Shown: positions 13,418-25,169 of the stretch, piece after piece | Numbering within the stretch: position 1 is the stretch's first letter | Layout of the letters: the number at the start of each line of letters is the position of its first letter | DNA from: Chondrilla cf. caribensis | Lineage: Eukaryota > Porifera > Demospongiae > Chondrillida > Chondrillidae | Length of the DNA: 64,000 nt | Assembly (NCBI GenBank): GCA_964020155.1 | Contig: OZ026565.1 | Coordinates: forward strand, 3,089,553-3,153,552 | Direction of reading: 5' to 3' | Translations under genes and position numbers: made by a program | The notes under the pieces: model-generated | What the model was told of the DNA's origin: nothing | Seen by the model: the letters and a program-made list of their open reading frames with translations, nothing else | Database searches by the model: none

Positions 13418-15861
13418 GTGTGTGAGCGATAGTGGCTGGAACACATTCAAACACCTTCATAGGTTTGCACATGATGTCAGTCACTTGCATTCCAATACCC
13501 ACATGTAACTCATGAACACATGCAATGCAGTACATACACACTCCTTCTTCATGCTAGAATGCATTCACTGCTATTGCCATTGGGAAAACAAATTGACATC
13601 ACCACACAGAAATGACCTAACCTCACACAATTACTGCATTTGCACTTTTGTCTACATATACAGGCTGCAAGAGTATTGAGGCATTGCTTATCGGTAAGAG
13701 AATTTTTTGACTTACGTAACAAATACGTACTCACATCTTTGAATGAAATATTTGATTGTGTGTTGCACTAGATACAAAGACCACATGCGTACAGAGAACT
13801 CCAAATTCAGAGATTTTCTGGAATGTACACACTGACAGGTCGTACAAGTACATCATCAGTAAAGGAGGGAAGACAGTGAGAGGTATGTGGCAAGCATGAG
13901 TGGTCCTATATCACCTCATGCATCTAAAACGGTCTCTCCCACTTCCATGCTCTCTGCAGAGGCCACAGTCCCTGGTTCTGGAAGTGCCAGTTTCCCAGTT
14001 AGTAATGGCAGAGGTCAAGTCAACCTCAAACTAGAGCCTGGTGACTACACAGTGACAGTACAAGACCTTGATGCTGGTGTGAATGACTATTACACTGAAT
14101 CTGAGGACTTCAAAGTAACAGGTGAAGATTAAACACAGAGAAGTAGCAAAACGTGAATATCTATGTGACAACATTGTTTTCTCTTTTTCTACAGTTTGCG
14201 GATTTGAAATACGTACGTTTACTCAACATCTTTATAGATTTGAATTTTCTCTATTGCTGATTGCCATTTTCTAATACTTACAGAGATGAATAGCTGCGGT
14301 GGACAGGAGGATGTGCTTGAGGTTACAATAGAAACCTATCAGAATCGTCTGTACAGATATAGGATTGAGGAGGAGAGAACACACAGCATAATACATGGTG
14401 AGTTGTTGAGGACGTGCTTACAGCATGCGTGGATGTACAGTGTAATTGTTACCAGTACACAGGTATATGTACATGCACATACATGAATACACACATCACA
14501 TTTGCACATACATATGTTCATACGACATAAGTTAATGATTGTGTATACCTCAAGTACTGGGTTTTTTTTTACTAATGTTTCCATGATTGCTGCCTTCAAA
14601 GGCTGTTAATGGTAACTGTCAATATCCAGGATTGAGTGATAATTGACATCAATCAATTAACCTTAATTGTGTCTCCAGACTAAACAGTCATTTCATGGTG
14701 TTTTACTAAACACATGATTCCAATTAGATCACGCATTAGTTGATTGGATCTGTGCAACACAGGTGTCTTCAAAACAGGAAAATCCATGGAAACATTAGCT
14801 AATATGATGTACATATGTATACACAATATTACGCACATACATGCAAGTGTACAATATATACACACTGTAAGTAGGGATGTACGCCAACACTGTAATAAAT
14901 TGATGATTATTCTCTGTTTTATTCAATTAGAGGAAGCTGGGATTGCTGGATCAAATGGTACGTTTCAGGTCATCACATGCATTTCCAATGTCAAATAGAA
15001 TATTACATAATTACTGCCGCGTGTCATGTAGCATTTTATTCAATTGATTCACGAATGCTTATTTCTACAGATATGACAACACGCAATATCAAAACAAGTG
15101 ATGGACTTCCCGTTGGACGATATCTTCTAATTGTGACAGAAATACAAACAGGAGCTGAAGGTTACGAGAGATTCAGCATCACTTCGCGTGAGTATTGACA
15201 GAAATTAAACTTGAAGTTGACAGTTGGCAAAGCATGTGATAGACATGTGTTAGACATGTGTTAGACATGGAATAGACGTGTTAGACATGTGATAGACATG
15301 TGGTAGACATGTGATAGGCATGCGTTAGACATGTGTTAGACATGTGATAGACATGTGAGAGAGCCCAATGCTTTTCCACTTAAAACCACTTGTGGGTGAG
15401 GGCAATTACCTCGGAGTAGATGGTAGTCTCTTATTGGTGAAGACAGCTTGCACTACATAACAGACCAATCTTACAAGAAAACTTTTCATTGTACAATACG
15501 ACACGTATATAACTTCGTAATGGTGCTATTGTACCCTAAGTGGCAATGTATATTATGATGTATTATTTGTACATTCGTAGATGGGAAAATTGGTGCAGAT
15601 GTGAAGTACAGAGCTGATCCTTTACTTGATGGACTGTATGTGTGTCTTGATCCGAGGGAGGGACGAGTCTTCACCAGTGGTCTCACATATAGAACAAGGA
15701 CCTGTAGCTCAACCAGCTGCACTAACACGCAAGAAAGTACACTTCAAGGCAAAGGAAATTGCTTCGCTGTCAGTTACTCTGGAGGCAAGTCAATCATAAA
15801 CATCTCTGTTGCGAAGAAATCTGGAGACATAGAAGAAGTGGATCTCGCGTTCAGGGGATAA
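11433..15861 (+). CDS. Secreted modular protein: TIL domain plus three repeated modules
   Basis: Exons: 11433-11460, 11637-11840, 12126-12260, 12330-12575, 12875-12988, 13067-13237, 13664-13693, 13772-13882, 13960-14121, 14195-14212, 14284-14397, 14931-14957, 15071-15187, 15581-15861. Joined they give 585 residues; every junction is GT-AG and every intron phase 1. Residues 1-20 form a signal peptide (MNILAVLAVVLLISVSTTQA), so secretion is expected. Residues 24-122 are a cysteine-containing domain I do not recognise (its end, YFNATKQSC...NCVQAC, faintly recalls Kunitz). Residues 122-204 are TIL-like (GCYCSDGFRVNK, then GLCVANDKCP), a fold typical of small protease inhibitors and of von Willebrand-type proteins. 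Residues 204-309, 309-406 and 406-492 are three tandem modules with matching exon structure and an L-x-x-G-x-Y-x-(I/V/L)-x-V core (LPTGTYTITVTD, LEPGDYTVTVQD, LPVGRYLLIVTE), probably beta-sandwiches. Residues 492-585 are a cysteine-containing tail. Function unknown; defence, adhesion or matrix roles are possible. Confidence 0.8.
12594..12657 (+). repeat. (TG)n microsatellite in intron 4
   Basis: An uninterrupted TG run begins about 18 bases after the donor site of exon 4 of the secreted-protein gene. A second tract lies at 13380-13425 in intron 6. Confidence 0.95.
14622..14805 (+). repeat. Dispersed repeat family R2, copy 2
   Basis: This is the second copy of the repeat at 8396-8600, inserted in intron 11 of the secreted-protein gene in the same orientation. 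Confidence 0.55.
15238..15362 (+). repeat. Short minisatellite, unit TAGACATGTGT
   Basis: About 11 copies of a roughly 11-base unit (TTAGACATGTG / ATAGACATGTG) lie in intron 13 of the secreted-protein gene, with single-base variants. Confidence 0.85.
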
Positions 15862-16226
15862 CTTATCTCTCAAACAAACATCATTTCTTATATGTCATCT
15901 CTTATTGTTGTGTGCAAACAAGCATTTTAATCTTAGAAGTGTATTGGCCCAAAGAACAACCTGGTATACAATTTTATATGCACATGTAGCACCATTTTAA
16001 CAAATTTTTGTAACAATCTTATGCGTTTATTGTGTGTCTGTTGAAAATGAAGCAAGTCATTTTATAACTGAAAACGAGACATTCGGTTTGGTTATAAGCA
16101 GGCATGCATGCATTTCGGGTGCCAATCCAGTTATCACTTATTAAACACACACATACACACACACACGACATACATGTCCATACACACATACACACACTAC
16201 AGGCACACATGCACACACACACACAC

Positions 16227-16265
<39 letters not shown>

Positions 16266-16297
16266 ACATGCATGTCCATACACACACACACTACAGG

Positions 16298-16366
<69 letters not shown>

Positions 16367-18259
16367 ATGCACCTTGGAAGTCTTTCAAATCGTACAAACC
16401 AAAATATAAATGTAACGTCTCACATTGGTATAAATATTGGCTGAAGTCAATTATCTCTGATTACTGCGTGAGGGACAGGTACTCGAATTACACCATTTCG
16501 TTACAATTTCAAAACCACATGCGGAGTACGCGTGCGAGTTTCAGCGGGATTGCATATACGTACTCACTTACGTTGCTCAAGCAGGAACACACCTATAGAA
16601 CAAGACACTGGACCTGTCCAAACCACATGCGGACTCCATAAACGATAAGGGTTATTAAATTTGTGTCCAACAGGCGTATTATGGTCAGATCATACTTTAT
16701 GAAGACCGCACTATATTAGCGTTCCCCGATCAATTACATAAACCTCGTCTGGATATCTATTCTCAGCTCGATGTACCCGTTTGAGCTATACTATGACCGA
16801 CGGTCAAGTTCACGGTTGACGCAACTACAAGTCGGGGATGTACGTGATACATACACAGTACGACCGAACACACGCACCACGTGCACACTACATCACAACC
16901 ACTCCTTACTAATGGAAAATAAGTAATACCTACAGTTAGACACATGGATAACTGAATATCGTTGAAAACGAAGCTAGCTACAGTTTAAAAACAAGTTAAA
17001 ACTCACTATAATATGATCCTCTTCCGTGAGAAGGTTGGGCTAGCAGAATGGACGCTCGGTCATGGCAAAAATCGGCCCATCCGAAAATAGTCAAAATTTC
17101 GCTATAAATATTAAATTTTCATCCCGTAGGACTGGTTAGAGACGCAAAAATTTATCGCTCCCAATGAAAAATTATCCAGCCTCCGGATGTCGAAGGATAT
17201 CGCTTCCACATTTATCCATGGGATGAAAAAGTGGTGAGAGAGTTCAAAAAATTCATCCCATTGAAAAATTCTATCTGCCCCTTAGTAGCACAAACACTGT
17301 AGAGTGCACACAATATCCCCCAAGGAGGTGTTTAAGGTTTAGGCTATAATAGTCGTTGATTTTGTTGAGGTTTGGAAAGTGTACTAAATAATATTAACAG
17401 AATTTGGCTGCATAGCACAATAGACACCAAGTACACGCAAACTCCCATGCAAGGAGGTGTTTTGACCATAGTTTTGTAGGTTTGGAAAATGCATTGCTAT
17501 GACCAGAGTTTGACCCCATAACACCACAGTCGGCACTACTAAGTACATACAAATTAATAAATTCAATGGGGCTTACAGAGAATTTCAAATATTATGCCCA
17601 AACTGGGTGCAGCTACCATAGCCAACAGTGAGGACAGAGAACTTGGCAAAAGGATATTTAATCATGCCCTATCGCTGGGGGCATCAATCAGCTAAATTTA
17701 GTTAGAAATATATTCATCACAGTTATGAATGGTCTGTAGTTTGAGGTGCAGTTAATGGTGCTTGACATTTTTAATGAATGAGGAATGGAGTGTAATGAAA
17801 GCACCAATCTATATGCACATCTCATATACATGGCTAATGTTATGGCATGGTGAATCACTATGGATTTTATTATAGGCTTAGGCTAGCTGGGGAAAGAACA
17901 CTAGGTGAATCAGGAAACACACAATGCACTAGCATGTATTAGTGACCTGTATAGTATGAGACGTGTACAAAAACGGTTAGCATTTCAATATTGAACGCAT
18001 ACATGCATGGGAGGGTACAGGAATGAAAATGCTATTAAGCACTATATAGACATATATCCACCTATAGGAAATATTTTCGCGGGGTGTCATTTCAAGGGGC
18101 CGGGGGTTCCGGATTCCCTGTATATGCATATGCATGACACCGTACCAGCGCGAACTCCCAATGACAAGTTGCATCATAGATACTATGGAAGACTATGGAA
18201 TGCAAGGGCTATACGCGACACTGTTATAATGTTGCTACGCGCTCTATATTAGATTTTTG
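15862..18259. other. Intergenic region with CA repeats
   Basis: No gene is supportable. A (CA)n block fills 16143-16365, interrupted by a duplicated CATACACACACACTACAGGC-like segment. A weak direct duplication of about 130 bp (CAAGGAGGTGTTT words at 17322 and 17450) lies further on. The last 200 bases match the region upstream of the third ankyrin-kelch copy and are probably its promoter. Confidence 0.6.
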
Positions 18260-21256
18260 ATGTCAACCGTTCAGTATAAGGACTTTTTCGAGTTGACTGG
18301 TGAGTGGATTAGGTGTCAACCCTCTTAGTAAGATAGAGTATGATATTATACGTAGGTAAATAGAGGCGATCGCGGCTAGCCAAGTTATGGATGGAGTCTA
18401 GATCTGACGAATGATTCGATATATAATGATCCTTCCTATCATCACTCACTATTATTATTATAACTAGACTAAGTCGTCCTATAGCTAGCGAGTCCATTTG
18501 ATATATAGTTCCTTTCCAGTCTCTCATTGTAGTGTGTTGTCGTTTGCTGTAGGTGAAGAACTCAGTGATATAGACAAGTACCACTGGTTGAACATTTCCA
18601 TTAAATTTCACAATGTGACTCTGATGAAGGATCTGATTACTTCAGGAGTGTGTGTAAACTTTCCCCCTAATGTCCCCACGGATGCAGATTTCAGTCCTCT
18701 CCACAACTGTGTGGAGTACGACCTGCTAGAAGGAGTCCCTATTCTAGTGGATGCAGGAGCCAATGTGAACATCAGAGCTTTGAAGGACTACAAGCCGACT
18801 CCCATTCATCAAGCCATTGTCCGTGACAACCTCCCAATGGTGAAGATGTTGCTTGCTCACGGTGCTGACCCCTACTGCCTCATTCACGGACTACGTCCAG
18901 TTCTCAACAAACCTTTCAGCTGGGACTGCTTTGAAATGGCCAAAGTGTTTGAGAATGATGAAGTGATTTCGTATTTCAGTGGATACAAGGTTGGACCATT
19001 CATTGTTGTTCATGTTGGTATTTGCATGAGTGTTCTGTAGTTCCTTTTTTTCTGAATACGTTTGAAGCATCAGTGATTTAATTTGTTCATTTAATTGTGT
19101 AGTCAACCACACATGTAGCTATAACCATGCACACATTCATGCAACACATGGTCATGCATGTTGCCAACTATGCATATATAGCCAACCATACATGTAGCTA
19201 TAACCATGCAAAATATATAATATACATATGTAACCACAGATGTAGTCACAAATGTTGCCAACCACTTATAGCCAACCCCACACAGTCAGTCCAACAATAA
19301 TTGAGAAATGTAGCCTACTCCTGTACTATTACCTAGCTGACCACTAATGTATAGCTAGTTATATTAAATCTATCTTTTAGGATGATTGATCTGTTAACTT
19401 CCATTTCACTATTTCATACATCAATCATTATCATCCCATAAATTTTAACTGCCACTAGTACTGTATTAATTTCTTGAATCAAACAATGAAAATGGTGATA
19501 TATCTTGTTGAATGTATAATCCAGCATAATTACAGTGTAATTAGTTTTAAAGACATTGCAATTGAAGCCCCATATCTGCTTTGTTTTAATTTTGACATTA
19601 AACACTGGTCAGGATTGTCCAATATAGCTATAGCATTGGGAGCTGCCAGTCTATAACAAGGCTAATGTCTCGTTGTAATGTAAATCTTAAATGATCAAAT
19701 GCATTTGTTCATCTCAAAAGACATATTTTGACAATATTTGAAATTTATTCTCATTAGTGTTGTTTTAGTTAGCAAAATCTATTTTAGTAATAGTTATAGT
19801 TAATCGACTGATGACAGAAAATAGAATTTCAGTTTTAGTTATAGTATGTAGCCAATTCCTAGATTTTGGTTATAGTTAAAGTTTTCACTTCAAAATGCAA
19901 ATATTCTAGTTATAGTTATAGTTACAGTATTAGTACTAGTTACGGTAATGAGTGTTTTACACTTACACTCTACCATCATGATATGCTCATGCCTACATAG
20001 TTCCCAATACTCCTAGTTATCAATAATCTGCATATAAACACACCGTTTCCATTTACTGGGAACAATTTTATAGCGCTAATATGGTCTCTTTGTACTCTAA
20101 CATAGTCTTGTACAGTAACTATAAGATTTGTGGCAGATATTTGATTATAGTTTTTTTAGGGACATTAATCATGTTTTTAGTTACAGTTATAGTTATTTGA
20201 AGGTGACTCCTGTTTTTTTAGTTAGTTATAGTTATGATTAACTAAAAGGTCCAGAGCATTACTAAAACATATTTTAGTTATAGTTATGATTAATCAAAAC
20301 AACACTAATTCTCATTATAGTTGTTTGAAGAAGAGAAGTTGAAGCTGAGTCACCTCTACTGGAGAGAAGAACCAAATTTATTGGAGGAGATGAGTGACCC
20401 CGCTGCAGTATATTTGAATGGGAAGATATTTGTTGGTGATAGATGGTATTATCAAAAGCGTATCTGTGTGTTTGATGTCGCGAGACGAAAATGGTCTAAA
20501 ATCTCATTTTATGATTCATGTGAAGTGAGGGGATACACCTTAGCCATCACTGGCAATCAGTTGCACACTTTAGGTGGAGAGTGGAGAAAAAGTAAAATGG
20601 TTGAAGAGTATTCAAGCAAAGTGTTTAGTTTGAATTGTGATTTTAACTGGTTGAATACCCTCCCACCACTGAACATTGGGAGAGAAAATGCTACAGCAAT
20701 TTCTTTTGGTGTATTTATTGTTACAGCAGGTGGTAGGGATAAACATGGCGATTTGTCATCAGTGGAAGTGTTGAACAGTTCCCAGTCATCTTCCACCTGG
20801 TGGGAGATTTGTGACTTACCTGTAAAGTCTCAGCTCATGCAGTGCACAGTAACACATGACGAACTCTTCATTGGATGTGGTTATGGTACTGCTAATACAG
20901 TTTACACAGCCAAACTGAGTGCCGTAAAGGAGTCCTTAAATGTTGCTGATGACTCTGAATCAAGTATATCTCCTGAATCCTTTTGGCAGTCCCTCCCCAA
21001 AACACCACTCATATTGAGTGGTTTAGCATCTGTAAGCAACTGTCTTCTAACTGTGGGTGGCCATGGTGGGGGTGAATTTCACTCATTCGTTTATTTGTAC
21101 AATTCTCATAAAAAGACATGGAGTAAAGTGTCAAAACTTACAAAGAGTAGACCTAACCCAGGTATTGTAATCAGTACGTTTGGTAACAAACAGGAACTTT
21201 TTGTACTTGGCGGTTGGAATGCTGTCACTTCAGTAGAATCGTGTGAATTATTGTAG
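18260..21256 (+). CDS. Ankyrin-kelch protein, copy 1 (intact)
   Basis: Exons 18260-18299, 18553-18989 and 20321-21256 give 470 residues with phase-1 and phase-0 introns. Exon 1 (MSTVQYKDFFELT) was chosen because the same short exon lies at the same place in copy 3. Residues about 61-127 hold two ankyrin repeats (SPLHNCVEYDLL, ILVDAGANVNIRA, TPIHQAIV, MVKMLLAHGADPY). Residues 160-470 form a kelch beta-propeller with glycine-pair motifs (LHTLGGEW, FIVTAGGRD, LLTVGGHGG, LFVLGGWNA). Both repeat types are protein-binding scaffolds, so an adaptor or substrate-recognition role is plausible. There is no BTB domain, signal peptide or membrane span, so it is probably intracellular. An AATAAA lies at 21403-21408. 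Intron 2 carries a hAT-like insertion ending beside the splice acceptor. Confidence 0.85.
19755..20307. mobile_element. Non-autonomous hAT-like element in intron 2
   Basis: The ends TAGTGTTGTTTT and AAAACAACACTA are perfect 12-bp terminal inverted repeats. They are flanked by an exact 8-bp duplication, ATTCTCAT (19747-19754 and 20308-20315). Eight-base duplications and ends of the form YARNG are typical of hAT elements. The 553-bp interior is full of degenerate TAGTTATAGTTA repeats and has no transposase. The right duplication ends only five bases before the first exon base of the kelch exon. Confidence 0.85.
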
Positions 21257-21948
21257 GTGTGTACATCAGATATTCCCTGTCATTTTTAGTTGTTATTTTT
21301 AGGGTCTAGCTAAAGTTTTGTATGATTATAATACCAATAATTGTTGAAATGCAATCAATAATTATGCTGATCAATGACATAAAAATGTAATAAGAGTGTT
21401 GGAATAAAATATATAAATGGTATATATTCCAATATATATAATATGTTCAAGATCAGTGCTAGTATGCATGATAATTTGGAATTAATTTAATCAATACTTA
21501 GTTTAACTTAGTACTACAGTATACTAGACTACATCTACACAATGTCATGCACACACATGTACACATACACAAATGTGCACACTCTATAATAGGTCATGGC
21601 CTAGGTCTACAAAACATTCCTGTGGTCCAACTCTACATGCAGTGATTTTAGTGATGGGTTAATTCTTTCAATGTAAGAGGGAGTGGTTGTTGAATGATTA
21701 GCTGTTAGTCACATGCATTTACCAGGAGGCCTAGGTCATGTGCACTTTAATTCGGTCCTCTATTTCAGTATGAATATCGAAGAAAAGATTGGCACTTGGC
21801 ACATGTCGCATAATTCACCACTAGCTTATCATTGCATGTACATATGTGCTATTTTCAGACACCACCGGCACAGTTAAACCATAAGTATCATACAATTAAT
21901 CATTAAAATAAATGATCCTTATTAACAGTCGACATTATCATTTTTATA
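21257..21948. other. 3' flank of ankyrin-kelch copy 1, duplicated elsewhere
   Basis: No gene. This flank, including the poly(A) signal region and later blocks (CATGGCCTAGGTC, GTGATGGGTTAA), recurs at about 36770-37590 and in part at 39360-39780 and 41040-41180. It marks the duplicated neighbourhood. The LINE insertion interrupts it at 21948. Confidence 0.75.
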
Positions 21949-23682
21949 TCAAATGGGTTATTATGTGAGGAACAGAATGGTTTTAGAAAGGGTAGGGGGT
22001 GTGTAGATAATATTCTGATGTTATCGTTGCTGGGATCAAAGTACTCGAAAGTAGGGGATGGTCTAAGGTGTGGCTTTATTGATTTACAGAAGGCATATGA
22101 TTCAGTCAACAGAGACAAATTATGGGATAAGTTGGGGAAAATGGGAATCAAAGGCAAATTGTTAGAATGTATGCAATCGATTTATGAAGACGTGAAATGT
22201 ACTGTGAAGCTTGGGGAGGAATGTGGGAAGTCTTTTTGTGTACAATCTGGCCTACGCCAAGGATGCGTACTATCTCCCTTGTTGTTTAGTTTGTATATAA
22301 ATGAATTACCACAACTTTTAAAAGATAATGGGCTTGGAGTTAAAGTGGATGAAGGTACAAAAGTACCAGGGCTATTATATGCAGATGACCTTGCAATTTT
22401 TGCTGATAGTGATGATAATTTGAATAAAGCTTTTGATGTGGTTAATGAGTGGTGTAAGGTTTGTGATCTGAAAGTGAATGTTGAGAAATGTAATGTAATA
22501 CATTTTAGAAGGAAAAAGACAGAACAAACCAGATGTGTCTTCAAAATTGGAGAACAAATAATTCAGACAACACAATCTTACAAATATCTTGGGGTAGTAT
22601 TGAATGAATTCTTAGAAGACAAAGCAATGATTAGTGAGGCATTGAATAAGGGAAGGAAGGCTTTATACGAGGTAATAAGAATGAAAAGACAAATAGGACA
22701 GATAGGATGGAGGTCATTTTCCAAATTATTCACGAGTCTAGTTCTACCAAGTATGATGTATGGTTGTGAAGTGTGGGGGTTAATGGGAAAGCATGGTAAA
22801 CAATTAGAAAGAGTACAATTGACAGTGATTCGAAATTTCTTGGGAGTACATTCAAAATTTCCAATCACAGCTTTAGAGCTAGAAGCAGGATGGTTGCCAA
22901 TTAGGTGGGAAATTCAGTTACGGGCCTTCAGATTGTGGATGAAGATTGAAAGAATGGGAGATAACAGACTGATAAAGAAAATAGTTAGATCGACTTGGGA
23001 AGATAGTGAGTGGGGAATAGGGATTAGGAAATTTGCATTATGGTTTGGGGTAGAAGAGCATGAGATAAGAGCAAAGTTATTCGAGGGATTGAATAATTAT
23101 CAAGTTGATTCAATGGTAAGATCTAGTATTTGGAGAGCTGTTAGAGGTGAATGGGGTGAAGCAGTTAAAAACAAAAGTAAATTAGAATGGTGGAGGAGGG
23201 AGTTGACAGAGAGCGGAGATAGACTTGGAGAAGGCAGGGGAGGGATTGTATACATAGAGGATAGATCCTGTAGGAGATTAGGGGCTGAATTAAGGGCAGG
23301 GTGTTGTAAATTGGAAGTGGAGATGGGTAGATGGAGAGGAAATAAGAGGGATGATAGAATTTGCAAATTATGTGGAGAGGGAATTGAAGACGAAAAGCAC
23401 TTTTTAACAATATGCACAAAGCTTGATTTGCATAGGGTTTGGATGAGAGAGGAAGAGAATCTTGAAAACTTGAATGAGGATGAAAAGAGTGACATGATTT
23501 TGAAGAGTTTGGAAATGCCCAAGATTGCCAGATTTGTTCTAAATATGTGGAAATCTAGAAAGGAGCTATTGAAATTTAGTAAATAGGTACTAAATAACTT
23601 TTGGAATTTTTTATTTAGTGCTATTTTGGGCAACTGTCGTATACAATGCACTTTAATAACAATAATAATAATAATAATAATA
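21948..23682 (+). mobile_element. 5'-truncated non-LTR retrotransposon with (TAA)n tail
   Basis: The left boundary lies after CATTATCATTTTTATA and the right boundary after a run of about nine AAT/TAA units (23656-23682). The paralogous sites near 37590 and 41190 run without interruption from CATTATCATTTTCATA into CTGGATTAAAG, so they are empty sites. A (TAA)n tail is known for the I clade of LINEs. That assignment is inference. Confidence 0.85.
21949..23586 (+). CDS. LINE reverse transcriptase, 5'-truncated
   Basis: The frame is open from the insertion boundary to a TAG, about 545 residues; the ATG at 22018 is internal and not a true start. Reverse-transcriptase blocks are clear: EEQNGFRKGRGCVDNIL, FIDLQKAYDSV, GLRQGCVLSPLLF, the catalytic YADDLAIFA and SYKYLGVVL. 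Near the C-terminus is a zinc-binding motif, CKLCGEGIEDEKHFLTIC, usual in this kind of element. The endonuclease half is missing, as expected for a copy truncated during target-primed insertion. No frameshift or stop is present, so the insertion looks recent. It copies RNA into DNA at the target site; this copy could not move by itself. Confidence 0.9.
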   Translation, partial: SNGLLCEEQNGFRKGRGCVDNILMLSLLGSKYSKVGDGLRCGFIDLQKAYDSVNRDKLWDKLGKMGIKGKLLECMQSIYEDVKCTVKLGEECGKSFCVQSGLRQGCVLSPLLFSLYINELPQLLKDNGLGVKVDEGTKVPGLLYADDLAIFADSDDNLNKAFDVVNEWCKVCDLKVNVEKCNVIHFRRKKTEQTRCVFKIGEQIIQTTQSYKYLGVVLNEFLEDKAMISEALNKGRKALYEVIRMKRQIGQIGWRSFSKLFTSLVLPSMMYGCEVWGLMGKHGKQLERVQLTVIRNFLGVHSKFPITALELEAGWLPIRWEIQLRAFRLWMKIERMGDNRLIKKIVRSTWEDSEWGIGIRKFALWFGVEEHEIRAKLFEGLNNYQVDSMVRSSIWRAVRGEWGEAVKNKSKLEWWRRELTESGDRLGEGRGGIVYIEDRSCRRLGAELRAGCCKLEVEMGRWRGNKRDDRICKLCGEGIEDEKHFLTICTKLDLHRVWMREEENLENLNEDEKSDMILKSLEMPKIARFVLNMWKSRKELLKFSK

Positions 23683-23963
23683 TACTGCGTGGATTAAAAG
23701 TGTACTCGAAATCCACCCTGTGCAATTCCTCCTATATATTAAGTACATGTAGGAGAAGTCTACATCCATGAATGCACTAGTACATGCATGCATGTACACA
23801 TAATATATGGCCACTGTGTACACCTAGTTGAATTTCCCACTAATAATTATTCTTTTGATTCTTGAAAAGCTTCTGGTTTGGAATTCCGGTGACCAATTCC
23901 TTACCAGAATTAGCATGGATGCGCCGATGGTGCAGAGCGGAAATAAGCACGAGTATGACTATA

Positions 23964-25159
23964 GTGGCGCTCACAAGAAAGTTGCTATTTGCGCAATAGT
24001 TTAAAATGGCGTCAACGAGCCGCGTTTATTTCGTCGGCGGAAATACTACACAATATGAAATTTTATCCGCGAAAGAGATATGAAAAGGCAGCACTTACAC
24101 AAATCAGCCGAGTACGTACTAGTTGCTATGAAACGTTAAAAGGTACATGATGACGAGATTGAGTCTGCAAGACCGAATTCGTATCGTTGTCTACATCGAA
24201 CACGCCGGGCGTTTCTCAACGCCAGATTGCTGTTCAGCTGTATTGTAGTCACACAGCAGCCCAGAAGGTGGTTCGCAAGTACAAAAGTACAGGAAGAGTT
24301 TTCAGATCTTCCAATGTCTGGTCGTCCTCAAGTACTTACAGCATGAGAAAAGCGCATAGCAGCTGTAGGCCTAAATTTATCAAAGAAAGACCGTTTTCGT
24401 CCAGCTAGGTCCATTCGAGATGAATTTGAGCAGACTCAACCGAAAACGCGGACTGCAATTTGCTCTTCAGCGCAGAAATTGGTCGAAGATTGGTCCCAAA
24501 TCATCTTCTCGGATGAATCTAAATTCCAGCTCTACAAGAGTAATGGTCGAACGTACGTGCGGAGGAGTGGGGGGGGAGACGCTCAATCCAAAATGTGTTC
24601 AGCAGACCATCAAACACGGAGGAGGGCACTTTATGGTTTGGGGTACTTTCTTGGTTGTGTCAGAGCTCTCCAGAATCAGCCATCGAATGAAAGTAGCAGA
24701 CTACGTACAGCTACTTGAGAACAGCCTTCTCCCATTCTTAGCTACATCGTTTTCCAGGAGAGAAAATTTTCCAACACGATAGCGCACCGATTCACACAGC
24801 CAAACAAACATCCAATTTTTTTCAACAAGCTCAAATTTCTATAATGGAATGGCCTCCACAATCTCCGGATTTAAATCCTATTGAACATTTATGGGACGCA
24901 ATCCACCGTATGACAAGGCTACGTATGGCATAGTCTATGCCTAATTGAATTAACGCTGTTACGCAGTTTTTCAAGCAAGAGGTGGATACACTCTATATTA
25001 ACCAGCATTTTTAATACCTTTTTTACTTTCATTGTAAATTACGAAAATAATTATTTATTTCAAAGAGATACAATTCGTCCGTCAATTTACTAACGTCTCC
25101 GTCGCGCAACCGCCATTTTTCGTATTGGTAACTTCCTTTCACTGTATTATCGGCGCCAC
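23964..25159 (+). mobile_element. Tc1-like DNA transposon (dead)
   Basis: The ends share GTGGCGC and its complement, and a transposase remnant lies inside. The neighbouring metallothionein promoters at 37.9 and 41.5 kb lack this block, which dates the insertion after the duplication or confines it to this copy. The clean TA duplication expected for Tc1 elements is not visible at the right end. Confidence 0.7.
24150..25014 (+). pseudogene. Tc1/mariner transposase, DD34E type, broken
   Basis: Fragments in different frames together span a transposase. There is an N-terminal helix-turn-helix (GVSQRQIAVQL, then SHTAAQKVVRKY), a first catalytic Asp in IIFSDESKF, a second in QHDSAPIHT and the catalytic Glu in DLNPIEHLWD. 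I count 34 residues between the last two acids, the DD34E spacing of Tc1 elements. At least one frameshift falls early (near 24215), others lie in the middle, and stops sit near the end. It would have cut and pasted the element at TA sites; it is inactive as it stands. Confidence 0.85.
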
Positions 25160-25169
25160 AAAAGTTAGT

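Noticed and set aside
22182..23651. Minus-strand frames of up to 183 codons opposite the LINE
   Set aside because: Shadows of the reverse-transcriptase frame, without motifs of their own.
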